From Acidobacteriota bacterium (lineage in GTDB: Bacteria; Acidobacteriota; Terriglobia; Terriglobales; Acidobacteriaceae): DNA of 20,100 nt. How positions within the stretch are numbered: position 1 is the stretch's first letter; every line of letters begins with the position of its first letter. Positions 1-7,311 of the stretch are shown here, one piece after another. A model generated the notes under the pieces. That model searched no databases, had not been told where the DNA came from, and saw only the letters and a list, made by a program, of their open reading frames with translations. The stretch covers positions 1 to 20,100 of the forward strand of contig JAJXYW010000172.1 of assembly GCA_021780415.1 (NCBI GenBank). The letters run 5' to 3'. The translations under genes were made by a program, and so were the position numbers.

Positions 1-723
1 TTTGAGAATGGGTACTATGGGCGCGACTGGACGGGCGTGGGGATCTCGCCGAAGTTCGACTTCATCATCATCCATGAGAGCGGGCATGAGTGGTTTGGGA
101 ATGCGGTGACGGCGGCGGATCGGTCGGACATGTGGATCCATGAGGGGTGGACGACGTATTTGGAGTCGCTGTATGTGGAGTTCCAGTGGGGGAAGGCGGA
201 TGGGATCAAGTATCTGAATGGGCTGACGCCGAAGGTGCGTAATCGGCAGGCGATTATGACGGCGCGCGGGACGAACGCGGAGCCTACGGAGGACCAGTAT
301 TTCAAGGGCGCGTTGATGATCAATACGCTGCGCAGCGTGATCGATGATGATGCGAAGTGGTTTGTGGATATTCACGACTTCTATCAGCAGTTCAAGTATC
401 AGAACATCATGACGGAGGATGTGATTGCGTGGTGGAACAAAAGGACGGGGATGGATTTGACGACGTTCTTCGATGAGTATCTGCGGCATGCGGCGATACC
501 GGTGCTGGAGTTGAAGTTTGATCGGGCGAAGGGGACGGTGGCGTACAAGTGGTGCGCTGAGGAGGCAGGGTTTGCGATGCCGATCAAGATGGGCGAGCGC
601 GATCATTTGACGCTGGTGACGCCGGTGACGACGGAGTGGAAGACGATGCCGTGGACCGGCGATCCGGATACGCTGGCGGTGCCGCATGATTTGTATTACG
701 TGGGCGAGAAGACGGTGCCGTAG
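1..723 (+). CDS. M1 family metallopeptidase (aminopeptidase N-like), C-terminal part
   Basis: The reading frame is open from the first base, so the gene begins upstream of the window and only about 240 residues are visible. The gluzincin zinc site is complete: HESGH at visible residues 25-29 and the third ligand Glu at 48 (in WIHEGW), giving HExxH-x18-E as in M1 aminopeptidases. A later QYFKGALMINTLR segment matches the conserved region where M1 enzymes carry the catalytic Tyr and the helix after it. The end of the protein looks like a short beta domain rather than the long helical domain of E. coli PepN, so it resembles the shorter M1 proteins that are common as exported enzymes in this phylum. 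Export cannot be judged because the N-terminus is missing. It would cleave N-terminal residues from peptides. It converges on the NTF2-like gene, with 21 bases between the two stops and no clear terminator. Confidence 0.93.
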   Translation, partial: FENGYYGRDWTGVGISPKFDFIIIHESGHEWFGNAVTAADRSDMWIHEGWTTYLESLYVEFQWGKADGIKYLNGLTPKVRNRQAIMTARGTNAEPTEDQYFKGALMINTLRSVIDDDAKWFVDIHDFYQQFKYQNIMTEDVIAWWNKRTGMDLTTFFDEYLRHAAIPVLELKFDRAKGTVAYKWCAEEAGFAMPIKMGERDHLTLVTPVTTEWKTMPWTGDPDTLAVPHDLYYVGEKTVP

Positions 724-744
724 GAGCGAAGGATCGGGGCGAGG

Positions 745-1242
745 CTATTTGCCGGAGTCGATGTGCCAGGAGGTGTTGATCCAGACTCCGTGCTCGCGGT
801 GGAAGATCTCGCTGGTGCGTCCGCTGAGGGTCTGAGGCTTGCCGTCGAACTCGAAGTTAACGGTGTAGAGCGAGAAGAGGATGGCGGTGTCGCCGAACTG
901 TTGAATTTCGGTTTTTGGAAATTCGAGAGAGAGGAGGCGGCCGTGGTGGTTGGCAAAGTCCTGTGCGGAGGCGATGAACTGGTCGCGCGATTGCCAGTTG
1001 GGGTCGCCGGGATTGATGGCGATGACATTGGGCGGGACGAGTTCGCGGAGTGTTCTGGCATCATCGCTGTACCAGCAGCGCCAGACGGATTCGCGGGCTG
1101 CGAGTAGTTGCTGGCGGTCGGATGGGGAGATAGCGGAGGTGTTGGCTTGTGCGTGGATGAGGGGAGATGCACTGGGGGCGAGACAGAGAGCGAGGGCGAT
1201 GAGGACGGCGCGCGCTGCATGAGCTGTGGGTGGTTTGTTCAT
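745..1242 (-). CDS. Exported NTF2-like / SnoaL-DUF4440-type protein
   Basis: A 165-residue protein. The ATG at 1242 was chosen because it gives a clean signal peptide: Lys and Arg near the start, a hydrophobic run at about residues 12-24 and an AQA cleavage site near 31-33. A longer frame reaches back to 1338 but adds an unlikely Pro/Cys-rich leader. The mature part has the pattern of the NTF2-like superfamily: an early helix with RESVWRCW, then alternating helix and strands (VIAINPGD, FIASAQDFANHH, DTAILFSLYTVNFEF) ending in a WINTSWHID strand, as in DUF4440/SnoaL-like proteins. Such proteins bind small ligands or act as isomerases; no substrate can be read here. It is divergent from lptE with an 82-base gap that must hold both promoters. 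I see no convincing Shine-Dalgarno sequence. Confidence 0.8.
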   Translation of the reverse strand: MNKPPTAHAARAVLIALALCLAPSASPLIHAQANTSAISPSDRQQLLAARESVWRCWYSDDARTLRELVPPNVIAINPGDPNWQSRDQFIASAQDFANHHGRLLSLEFPKTEIQQFGDTAILFSLYTVNFEFDGKPQTLSGRTSEIFHREHGVWINTSWHIDSGK

Positions 1243-1324
1243 CGTCGTGAGGATACTACACCTGCGAGGGGAGGCTGCGGGTGAGAAGCAGTGCGTGCGA
1301 AAGCATTGCGGAGGGGGAGCGTTT

Positions 1325-1852
1325 ATGATCGGAACCATGCGTGTTCTGAGTCTCGGATTGCTGTTGCTGCTCGCGGGGTGCGGATATCACCAGGTGGGCG
1401 CGGCGTCGCATATTCCGGCGAGTGTGCGGACACTGGCGGTGCCGATCTTTGTGTCGAAGGTGGAGGGGTATAACACGGAGGTTGCGTTTACCCAGGCCGT
1501 GGTGCGGGAGATGAATACGCGCACGAGCTACAGGGTGGTGACGAGTGGTGATGGCAGCAATGCGGATGCGGTGCTGAAGGGAACGATTGTGACGGAGACG
1601 GTGGCGCCACTGACGTATGACTCGTCGAGCGGGCAGACGTCAAGCTATCTGGTGAGCGTGACGGCGAGTGTGCAACTGGTGGCGCATGATGGGGCGGTGC
1701 TGTATGCGAACGATGCGTTTGCGTGGAAGGAGCAGTACCAGTCGACGCAGGATTTGAGCGGGTTTGTGCAGGAAGATGGAGCGGCGGTGCGGCGGATGGG
1801 ACATGACTTTGCGGAGGCGCTGGTGAGTGACATGATGGAGTCGTTTCGATGA
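1325..1852 (+). CDS. lptE: LPS-assembly lipoprotein LptE
   Basis: A 175-residue lipoprotein. Residues 1-18 are a signal peptide ending in a lipobox, LLAGC, with Cys19; the following GYH is typical of LptE, where the mature protein starts CGYH or CGFH. The rest fits LptE: the opening strand with TLAVPIF, an EVAFTQAVVREM helix, and a long beta region ending in a C-terminal helix. LptE plugs the LptD barrel and helps insert lipopolysaccharide into the outer leaflet of the outer membrane. The ATG at 1325 is chosen because a purine-rich GGAGGGGGAG stretch precedes it at Shine-Dalgarno distance; ATG 1337 is an alternative that would remove four residues. The stop overlaps the holA start as ATGA, so the two are probably translationally coupled. 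The lptE-holA order is also found in gammaproteobacteria, which supports the call. Confidence 0.85.
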   Translation: MIGTMRVLSLGLLLLLAGCGYHQVGAASHIPASVRTLAVPIFVSKVEGYNTEVAFTQAVVREMNTRTSYRVVTSGDGSNADAVLKGTIVTETVAPLTYDSSSGQTSSYLVSVTASVQLVAHDGAVLYANDAFAWKEQYQSTQDLSGFVQEDGAAVRRMGHDFAEALVSDMMESFR

Positions 1853-3000
1853 GCGGACGGGATGCGTTGAAGAGCTTTGCGGGCGTGGAAAGATTTCTGG
1901 CTGAGGTGAGTGGGGACGGCCGGCGAGCGGGATATGTGCTGCTGGGCGATGATGCGTTTCTGATGGAGATGTGCCGCAAGGGCGTGGTGCGGGCGCTGGT
2001 GCCGGCGGAGATGAAAGATTTTTGTCTGCATGATTTGGATTTGGGACAGACGTCGATCTTTGAGGCGCTGGATTTGGCGCAGACGCCGTCGTTGATGGCT
2101 CCGTTCCAGGTGCTGTTTCTGCGCAATGTGAAGACGCTGTATGGGCGCGGGCAGAAGAAGGAAGAGTTCAAGGCGATTGATGAATATTTTCGGCGGCCGA
2201 ATCCGCAGGCGCTGGTGGTGTTTTTGGTGGACTACATTGCGCTGCCGCAGGACCTGCGCAAGATGGATATGACGGATAAGGAGCGGGCGGAAAAGATTCG
2301 CGAGACGCTGGGCGATGTGTGCGGGGTGGTGGAGTTGCAGCGGGTGAGCGAGGAAGATGCGGTGCGCTGGGTGCGGCGTGAGGCGCAGGCGCGGGGCGTT
2401 GATTTCGGTGAAGACGCGGCAAGGGAGTTGGTGGATGCGCTGGGGTCGGGCGGGGGCGCGGAGATGATGCTGGTGGCGAGTGAGTTGGAAAAGCTGCTGC
2501 TGTATGCGGGCGGCGTGGGTAAGGCTGTGGTGGAGGTGGGGGATGTTGAGACGATGGTGTCGGCGGCGAAGCAGCGGAGTTTGTATGAGCTGACAGATGC
2601 GATCAGCTTGAAGGACGCGCCGCGGGCGCTGGGGCTGCTGGCGGGGCTGCTGAATGCGTCGGAGGGCGGGGAGGATGCGGCGATTGGGCATGTGTTTTCG
2701 CTGGCGAAGACGTTTCGGCAGATGCTGGTGCTGAACGAGAAACAGGTGAAGGACCAGAGGGCGATGTGGCAGGTATTGTGGCCGGGATTTCGCGTGGCTC
2801 CGTTTGCGGCGGATGCGTTGATTGCGCAGGCGCGGCGGTATCGGGACCGAGGGGAGTTGACGCGGGGGTTGAGGCTGATTGCGAAGGCGGATCTGGAGCT
2901 GCGGTCGGGGCCGGTGGATAAGAAACTGGTGCTGGAGCGGCTGGTGATGCGGCTGGCAGGGAAAGGGCAGGAGGTGGAGAGCGTTAGGCTCGGTATTTAG
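1849..3000 (+). CDS. holA: DNA polymerase III subunit delta (HolA)
   Basis: A 383-residue protein, slightly longer than E. coli delta (343). The order of segments fits HolA: an N-terminal AAA+-like domain opening with YVLLGDDAFLMEM (delta usually has a YLL.GEE.lL version and no working Walker A), then LFLRNV, ALVVFLVDY and a KLLLYAG segment where delta has the conserved EL.KL.LY. After it come VETMVSAAKQRSLYELTDAI and a helical C-terminal collar domain. Delta is the wrench of the clamp loader: it opens the beta sliding clamp so that it can be loaded on primed DNA. The start lies inside the lptE stop (ATGA). It converges on the VWA gene with 29 bases between stops; no hairpin with a T-run is visible there. 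Identification is by pattern and by the lptE neighbour. Confidence 0.9.
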   Translation: MSGRDALKSFAGVERFLAEVSGDGRRAGYVLLGDDAFLMEMCRKGVVRALVPAEMKDFCLHDLDLGQTSIFEALDLAQTPSLMAPFQVLFLRNVKTLYGRGQKKEEFKAIDEYFRRPNPQALVVFLVDYIALPQDLRKMDMTDKERAEKIRETLGDVCGVVELQRVSEEDAVRWVRREAQARGVDFGEDAARELVDALGSGGGAEMMLVASELEKLLLYAGGVGKAVVEVGDVETMVSAAKQRSLYELTDAISLKDAPRALGLLAGLLNASEGGEDAAIGHVFSLAKTFRQMLVLNEKQVKDQRAMWQVLWPGFRVAPFAADALIAQARRYRDRGELTRGLRLIAKADLELRSGPVDKKLVLERLVMRLAGKGQEVESVRLGI

Positions 3001-3029
3001 GAGGTCGTGCGCTTATTGAGGATTGGAGT

Positions 3030-4064
3030 TCATGGCTGGGTCGGAATGGGGGCTCCGGCGGGGAGTGTGGGATCGGAGATGGGGAGGATCGCGAAGCCTG
3101 AGGGGAGAGTTATGGCGTCGCTATGATCCAGGGTGACGTCGATGATGTGATGACCGGAGAAGTTGGTGGACAGGGGGAACTCGAGGATGGTGCGTCCTCG
3201 AAGTTGACTTATGAATGAAGGGAGGACTTTCGAGAGGACGTCCGGAGCGATTCGATAGCTGAGGCCTCCTGTGTGCTGGACGAAGGAAGACAGAGGTGAG
3301 GGATGCCAATCGTTGGTCGCCGTGAAAGAGAAGACGCTCACGTCGCAATTCGCGGCATCGTTCTTGAGATCGTCCCAGGAGCGAAGGCTGCCGCCGTCAT
3401 ATCCATCGGTCATGACGAGCAGGACGCGGCGACCGGGGAGATGGGAGAGTTGACCCATGATGGTGCTGATGGAATCACGCAGACGTTTGGAGTTGCCGCA
3501 GGCGGGGCGGCCCTTTTTGCCGTGAGGGAGAGGAGAGTTGATGGCCGCATCGAGGTCGTGCTGGAGAATCTCGGGAGAGGATGCCTGGTAGTTGTCGGTT
3601 TGGAAGATGGCGCAGTCGAGAGCATAGATAGAGACGTGATCCTGCGGCTTGAGCGAAGAGGTGACCCACGCTGAAAAATTTTTGCTAAGGGCCGGAATCA
3701 GACTGGATTGGGTACTGCTGAGATCGAGAAGGATGGCAAGGGTGATGGGATCGTCCCCCTCAGGGCGAATGTGGCTGGGATGGAAGCGCTTTCCGCCGTC
3801 GAGGGAGATGTTGATGTGCTGCGGGTCGAGGGGAGGCAAGGGGCGGTGGTCTCGGCTGAAGAATAGCGTCGGGACCTGAGCAATGCGAGAGTCGAGGCGA
3901 AGGACGTAGGCGGAGCTTGTCGGAGGTGGAGTAGGTGGCTCTTGCGCATGGAGTGGAGGCGCAGAGATCGCGGCAAGTAATAGCAAGGAAAGACAGAACA
4001 GGTTGTTGGGGAGGGAGGTGCGCTGGCATGTCGCCGGAGGCGGGATGGGCTTGAGACAACGCAT
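3030..4064 (-). CDS. Secreted VWA-domain protein (VWFA-related, acidobacterial type)
   Basis: A 344-residue exported protein. From the ATG at 4064 it has a signal peptide: basic residues, the hydrophobic run NLFCLSLLLLAAIS at about 21-34, and a likely cut after PLHA at 40. A Pro-rich linker and a strand domain (to about residue 100) lead to a von Willebrand factor A fold from about 105. Its MIDAS is partial: the first motif is DLSST at 114-118 (usual DxSxS, here with Thr last) and the acidic motif is MTDG at 218-221; QDHVSIYALD gives a further Asp. This matches the VWFA-related family that is expanded in Acidobacteriota, thought to bind proteins or ligands outside the cytoplasm; no partner is known. 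A much longer frame back to 4250 runs into the divergent gene and is not used. It shares an 86-base divergent promoter region with the S15 hydrolase. Confidence 0.85.
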   Translation of the reverse strand: MRCLKPIPPPATCQRTSLPNNLFCLSLLLLAAISAPPLHAQEPPTPPPTSSAYVLRLDSRIAQVPTLFFSRDHRPLPPLDPQHINISLDGGKRFHPSHIRPEGDDPITLAILLDLSSTQSSLIPALSKNFSAWVTSSLKPQDHVSIYALDCAIFQTDNYQASSPEILQHDLDAAINSPLPHGKKGRPACGNSKRLRDSISTIMGQLSHLPGRRVLLVMTDGYDGGSLRSWDDLKNDAANCDVSVFSFTATNDWHPSPLSSFVQHTGGLSYRIAPDVLSKVLPSFISQLRGRTILEFPLSTNFSGHHIIDVTLDHSDAITLPSGFAILPISDPTLPAGAPIPTQP

Positions 4065-4150
4065 GGTGGGAGTATCGCATAAGGGCGCGGGGTGGAGCGA
4101 GTACAATCCGAAAAGTCCGTAGATTGACTTCCGAAGACAGGAGCGAGTGC

Positions 4151-6100
4151 ATGCGTGTGGCTGCAAGAGCATTGATGGGGTGGGGTGTGATGGTGGCGTT
4201 GGCTGTAGCGGGTGGAGCACAGACGAAGGTTGCGGCTCCGGCGACTGCACCGAGTTCCATCCAGCAGCGGATGGAAGAGATGAAGGCGTTCTTCAAGACG
4301 CACTATGCGAAGCATGAGTACCGGATTGCGATGCGGGATGGGGTGAAGCTTTATACGCAGGTGTATACGCCGATTGCGGGGGAGTTTGCGGACAAGGGGC
4401 CGTATCCGTTTTTGATGACGCGGACGCCGTATAGCTGCGGGAGCTATGACAACGATGTAGTGGCGCCGCGCGTTACGGGCAATATGGACATGCTGGAGAG
4501 TGGATACATTCTGGTGTGCCAGGATGTGCGGGGGCGGTGGGAGAGCGAGGGTAGTTGGGTGGAGATGACTCCGCCGAGGGATGGTAAGGGGATTGATGAA
4601 TCGACCGACACGTATGACACGGTGGAGTGGCTGCTGAAGAATGTGAAGGGGAATAACGGCAAGGTGGGGATTGAGGGGATCAGCTATCCAGGGTTCTATA
4701 CGGCGGCGAGCATTATCGATGGACATCCGGCGATCAAGGCGGCGAGTCCGCAGGCGCCGATGATGAATTTGTTCGATGGCGATGACAGCTATCACGGCGG
4801 GGCGTTCATGCTGGCGGCGAACCACTCGTTCTACGCGCCGTTCTTTGCGCCGCAGAAGAATCCGCTGAAGGTGGAGCCGAAGAATAATTTTGAATTTTTC
4901 ACGAAGGATGCGTATGCGTACTACCTGAAGATGGGGACGCTGGCGAACCTGGATTCGCCGGCGGGTGGGACGAATCCGCTGTATCACGACCAGACGATCC
5001 ATGACACGTATGACAGCTACTGGGTGGCGCGGAACATGGAGCAGCATATGTTCGGCGTGAAGGCGGCGGTGATGACGGTGGGGGGATGGTTCGACGCGGA
5101 AGATCTGGCGGGGCCGGTGAAGCTGTTCCATGCGGTTGCGAAGGAGAGCCCGGAGGCCGCGGCGGATACGCTGGTGGAAGGGCCGTGGGTGCATGGGGGA
5201 TGGTCGCGGGGGACGGGCGCGTCGCTGGGGGATATTAATTTTGGATCGGACACGGCGGAGTTTTTCCGGAAGACGATGGAGGCTCCGTTCTTCGCGCATT
5301 ATTTGAAGGACGCTGCGTGGACGCCGCTACCGAAGGCGTACACGTTTGAGACGGGGAGCGATGTGTGGAAGAAGTATGACGCGTGGCCTCCGAAGCAGGC
5401 GGAGACGAAGATGATTTATTTCGAACCGGATGGTGGGCTGGGATGGACGGCGCCTACGGCGAAGGATAGTGAGGACAGCTATGTGAGCGACCCTGCGCAC
5501 CCGGTGCCGTATGTGGGGTATGTGACGGAGGCCGAACCGCCGCAGCGGTACATGGATGATGACCAGCGGTTCGCGGCGACACGGCCGGATGTGCTGGTGT
5601 ATGAGACCGAACCTCTGACCGAGGATGTGACGGTGGTGGGGCCGATCAGGCCGAAGCTGAAGATTGCGTCGACGGGCACGGACTCGGACTTCGATGTGAA
5701 GCTGATTGATGTGTTTCCGGAGAATGCAGTGGATGCGGAGAACGAGGGGAAGCATGTGATGGGCGTGCCTCCGGTGATGATGGGAGGGTATGAGATGCTG
5801 GTGCGCGGCGAGCCGTTCCGGGCGAAGTTCCGGAACTCGCTGGCGAAGCCGGAGCCGCTGGTGCCGGACAAGATGACCGAGGTGGATTTCAGCATGCAGG
5901 ATGTGAACCACACGTTTCTGAAGGGGCATCGGATCATGGTGCAGGTGCAGAGCTCGTGGTTTCCGCTGACGGATCGGAATCCGCAGGTGTTTATGGACAT
6001 TGCGAAGGCCAGGCCGGAGGACTTCAAGAAAGCTACGGAGACGGTGTTTCATGAGGCCGGCGCGGCGAGTGGGCTTGAGTTGATGGTGATGCCGAAGTAG
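4151..6100 (+). CDS. Exported CocE/NonD-type alpha/beta hydrolase (peptidase S15-like)
   Basis: A 649-residue enzyme. The ATG at 4151 has AGGAG at 4139-4143, seven bases upstream, and gives a signal peptide (MRVAARALMGWG.. with cleavage near AGGAQ). It has the two-domain layout of X-Pro dipeptidyl-peptidase/cocaine esterase proteins: an alpha/beta-hydrolase core with the nucleophile Ser178 in GISYPG, the acid probably Asp315 in WFDAED, and the base His348 in GPWVHGG; and a C-terminal jelly-roll (from about residue 450) with HTFLKGHRIMVQVQSSWFP, a hallmark of the family. VCQDVRGRWESEG is also typical. It would cleave an ester or N-acyl/peptide bond outside the cytoplasm, but members differ widely, and substrate specificity (glutaryl-7-ACA acylase-like or dipeptidyl peptidase) cannot be told from sequence. 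It is followed by a repeat and a terminator, so it is likely a single-gene transcript. Confidence 0.9.
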   Translation: MRVAARALMGWGVMVALAVAGGAQTKVAAPATAPSSIQQRMEEMKAFFKTHYAKHEYRIAMRDGVKLYTQVYTPIAGEFADKGPYPFLMTRTPYSCGSYDNDVVAPRVTGNMDMLESGYILVCQDVRGRWESEGSWVEMTPPRDGKGIDESTDTYDTVEWLLKNVKGNNGKVGIEGISYPGFYTAASIIDGHPAIKAASPQAPMMNLFDGDDSYHGGAFMLAANHSFYAPFFAPQKNPLKVEPKNNFEFFTKDAYAYYLKMGTLANLDSPAGGTNPLYHDQTIHDTYDSYWVARNMEQHMFGVKAAVMTVGGWFDAEDLAGPVKLFHAVAKESPEAAADTLVEGPWVHGGWSRGTGASLGDINFGSDTAEFFRKTMEAPFFAHYLKDAAWTPLPKAYTFETGSDVWKKYDAWPPKQAETKMIYFEPDGGLGWTAPTAKDSEDSYVSDPAHPVPYVGYVTEAEPPQRYMDDDQRFAATRPDVLVYETEPLTEDVTVVGPIRPKLKIASTGTDSDFDVKLIDVFPENAVDAENEGKHVMGVPPVMMGGYEMLVRGEPFRAKFRNSLAKPEPLVPDKMTEVDFSMQDVNHTFLKGHRIMVQVQSSWFPLTDRNPQVFMDIAKARPEDFKKATETVFHEAGAASGLELMVMPK

Positions 6101-6110
6101 GAACGGGGGC

Positions 6111-6165
6111 TTGCTGCGCGAGCGAGAAGCAGATTCATCGCTGCGCTTGGAATGACAGGCAAAAG
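6111..6165. repeat. Degenerate copy of a dispersed intergenic REP-like repeat
   Basis: The core at 6130-6157 runs CAGATTC..CGCTGCGCTTGGAATGACA. It closely resembles a short inverted-repeat element that I recall from intergenic DNA of many soil bacteria, including Acidobacteria, in the form CAGATTCCTCGCTGCGCTCGGAATGACA. Both read as ATTC..GAAT arms around a CGCTGCGC centre. The copy here has lost some arm symmetry. It sits immediately after the S15 hydrolase stop and before the terminator. The match to a known family is from memory, not from a search. Confidence 0.5.
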
Positions 6166-6194
6166 TGCACAGGCAAGGGCAATGGCAAGAGTGG

Positions 6195-6224
6195 AGGCCG
6201 CGGGGGATTGCGGCCTTTGCTTTT
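6195..6224 (+). terminator. Rho-independent terminator after the S15 hydrolase gene
   Basis: AGGCCGC at 6195-6201 pairs perfectly with GCGGCCT at 6210-6216 around an eight-base loop, and a T-rich run TTTGCTTTT follows. It lies 95 bases after the hydrolase stop and separates it from fbp. The T-run is interrupted by GC, so efficiency may be moderate. Confidence 0.7.
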
Positions 6225-6315
6225 GGTAGAGGATGTTGGTGGTGGTGAGGAATTGGCGGCGCGGGAGCCGGGTGAGATTGTAGGCTGGTAGAGGCAGGTG
6301 GAAGCAAGGGAGACG

Positions 6316-7311
6316 ATGACACAAACGATGATGAGGGAATTGGTGACGGTGGAGGCGTATGCGGCGCGGCGCGCGGGTGCGCATGTGGCAGAGGTGATTG
6401 GCGCGATTGCGGGAGCTGCGCGGCTGATTGAGCGGAAGATTCGGCTGGCCGGATTGAATGATGTTTATGGGGCTGTGGGTGCTGTGAATGTGCAGGGAGA
6501 GCAGCAGCAGAAGCTGGATGTGTTTGCGAATGAGTTGCTGACGCGGTTGCTGGGTGCGGTGCCGTGGGTGAGCGCGATTGTGAGCGAGGAGGATGAGGGG
6601 CCGGTGGTGTTTCCGCGCGCGGAGGGAGATGGGAAGCACGGGGCGAGGTTTGTGGTGGTGTTCGATCCGCTGGATGGGTCGTCGAACATTGATGTGAACG
6701 TGAATGTGGGGACGATCTTCAGCGTGGTGCGGCTGGAGGGTGAGGATGTGGTGGGGTCGGTGCTGCGGGCGGGGACGGAGCAGGTGGCGGCGGGGTATGT
6801 GCTGTATGGGCCGTCGGCGGTGATGGTCTTGACGTTAGGTGACGGTGTGGCGGCGTTTACGCTGGACGAGGAGGAACGGTTTGTGTTGACGGCGGATGGG
6901 ATGAAGGTGCCGGAACAGGGGCCGTACTACTCCGCGAATGAGGCCAATGCAGGGAGTTGGCCGGCGGCGTATCGCGAGTATTTACAGATGCTGGGGCGAG
7001 GGGAATTGGGCGGGAGGGACTATAGCGCGCGGTACATTGGCAGCATGGTGGCGGACTTTCATCGCACGCTGCTGAAGGGGGGCGTGTTTTTGTATCCTCC
7101 GACGGAGAAGGCGCCGCGAGGCAAGCTGAGATTGCTGTATGAGGCTTATCCGATGGCGATGGTGATGGAGCAGGCGGGCGGTGCGGCGATCGATGGGACA
7201 ATGCGGATTCTGGAGGTAAGGGCAGAGGGGATTCATGAGCGGACGCCGCTGGTGATTGGGAGCCGGCGCGAGGTGGAGGCGTTTTTGTCGGGTGTTGGGG
7301 AGGTGCGGTAG
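6316..7311 (+). CDS. fbp: Fructose-1,6-bisphosphatase, class I
   Basis: A 331-residue enzyme, the usual size for class I FBPase. The metal and phosphate site FDPLDGSSNIDVN starts at residue 116 and the signature GKLRLLYEAYPMA lies near the C-terminus; NVNVGTIFSV, YIGSMVADFHRTLLKGG and EQAGGAA also match the family. It removes the 1-phosphate of fructose-1,6-bisphosphate, the committed step of gluconeogenesis, using Mg2+ in the cytoplasm. The ATG at 6316 follows AAGGGAG with short spacing; a GTG at 6298 and an ATG at 6328 are other options. Its stop TAG shares its last base with the GTG of the next gene (TAGTG), so the two are likely co-translated. A terminator upstream means that it has its own promoter, which I could not place with confidence. 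Confidence 0.96.
   Translation: MTQTMMRELVTVEAYAARRAGAHVAEVIGAIAGAARLIERKIRLAGLNDVYGAVGAVNVQGEQQQKLDVFANELLTRLLGAVPWVSAIVSEEDEGPVVFPRAEGDGKHGARFVVVFDPLDGSSNIDVNVNVGTIFSVVRLEGEDVVGSVLRAGTEQVAAGYVLYGPSAVMVLTLGDGVAAFTLDEEERFVLTADGMKVPEQGPYYSANEANAGSWPAAYREYLQMLGRGELGGRDYSARYIGSMVADFHRTLLKGGVFLYPPTEKAPRGKLRLLYEAYPMAMVMEQAGGAAIDGTMRILEVRAEGIHERTPLVIGSRREVEAFLSGVGEVR

Noticed and set aside
4079..4107. A plus-strand promoter for the S15 hydrolase with -10 TACAAT at 4102-4107
   Set aside because: The -10 box is good but nothing like a -35 lies 16-18 bases upstream and no extended -10 TG is present; it is too weak to list as a feature.
3698..5299. A minus-strand open frame of about 533 codons across the VWA and S15 genes
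   Set aside because: It is Arg/His-rich, overlaps two genes with signal peptides and motifs, and has no Shine-Dalgarno sequence.
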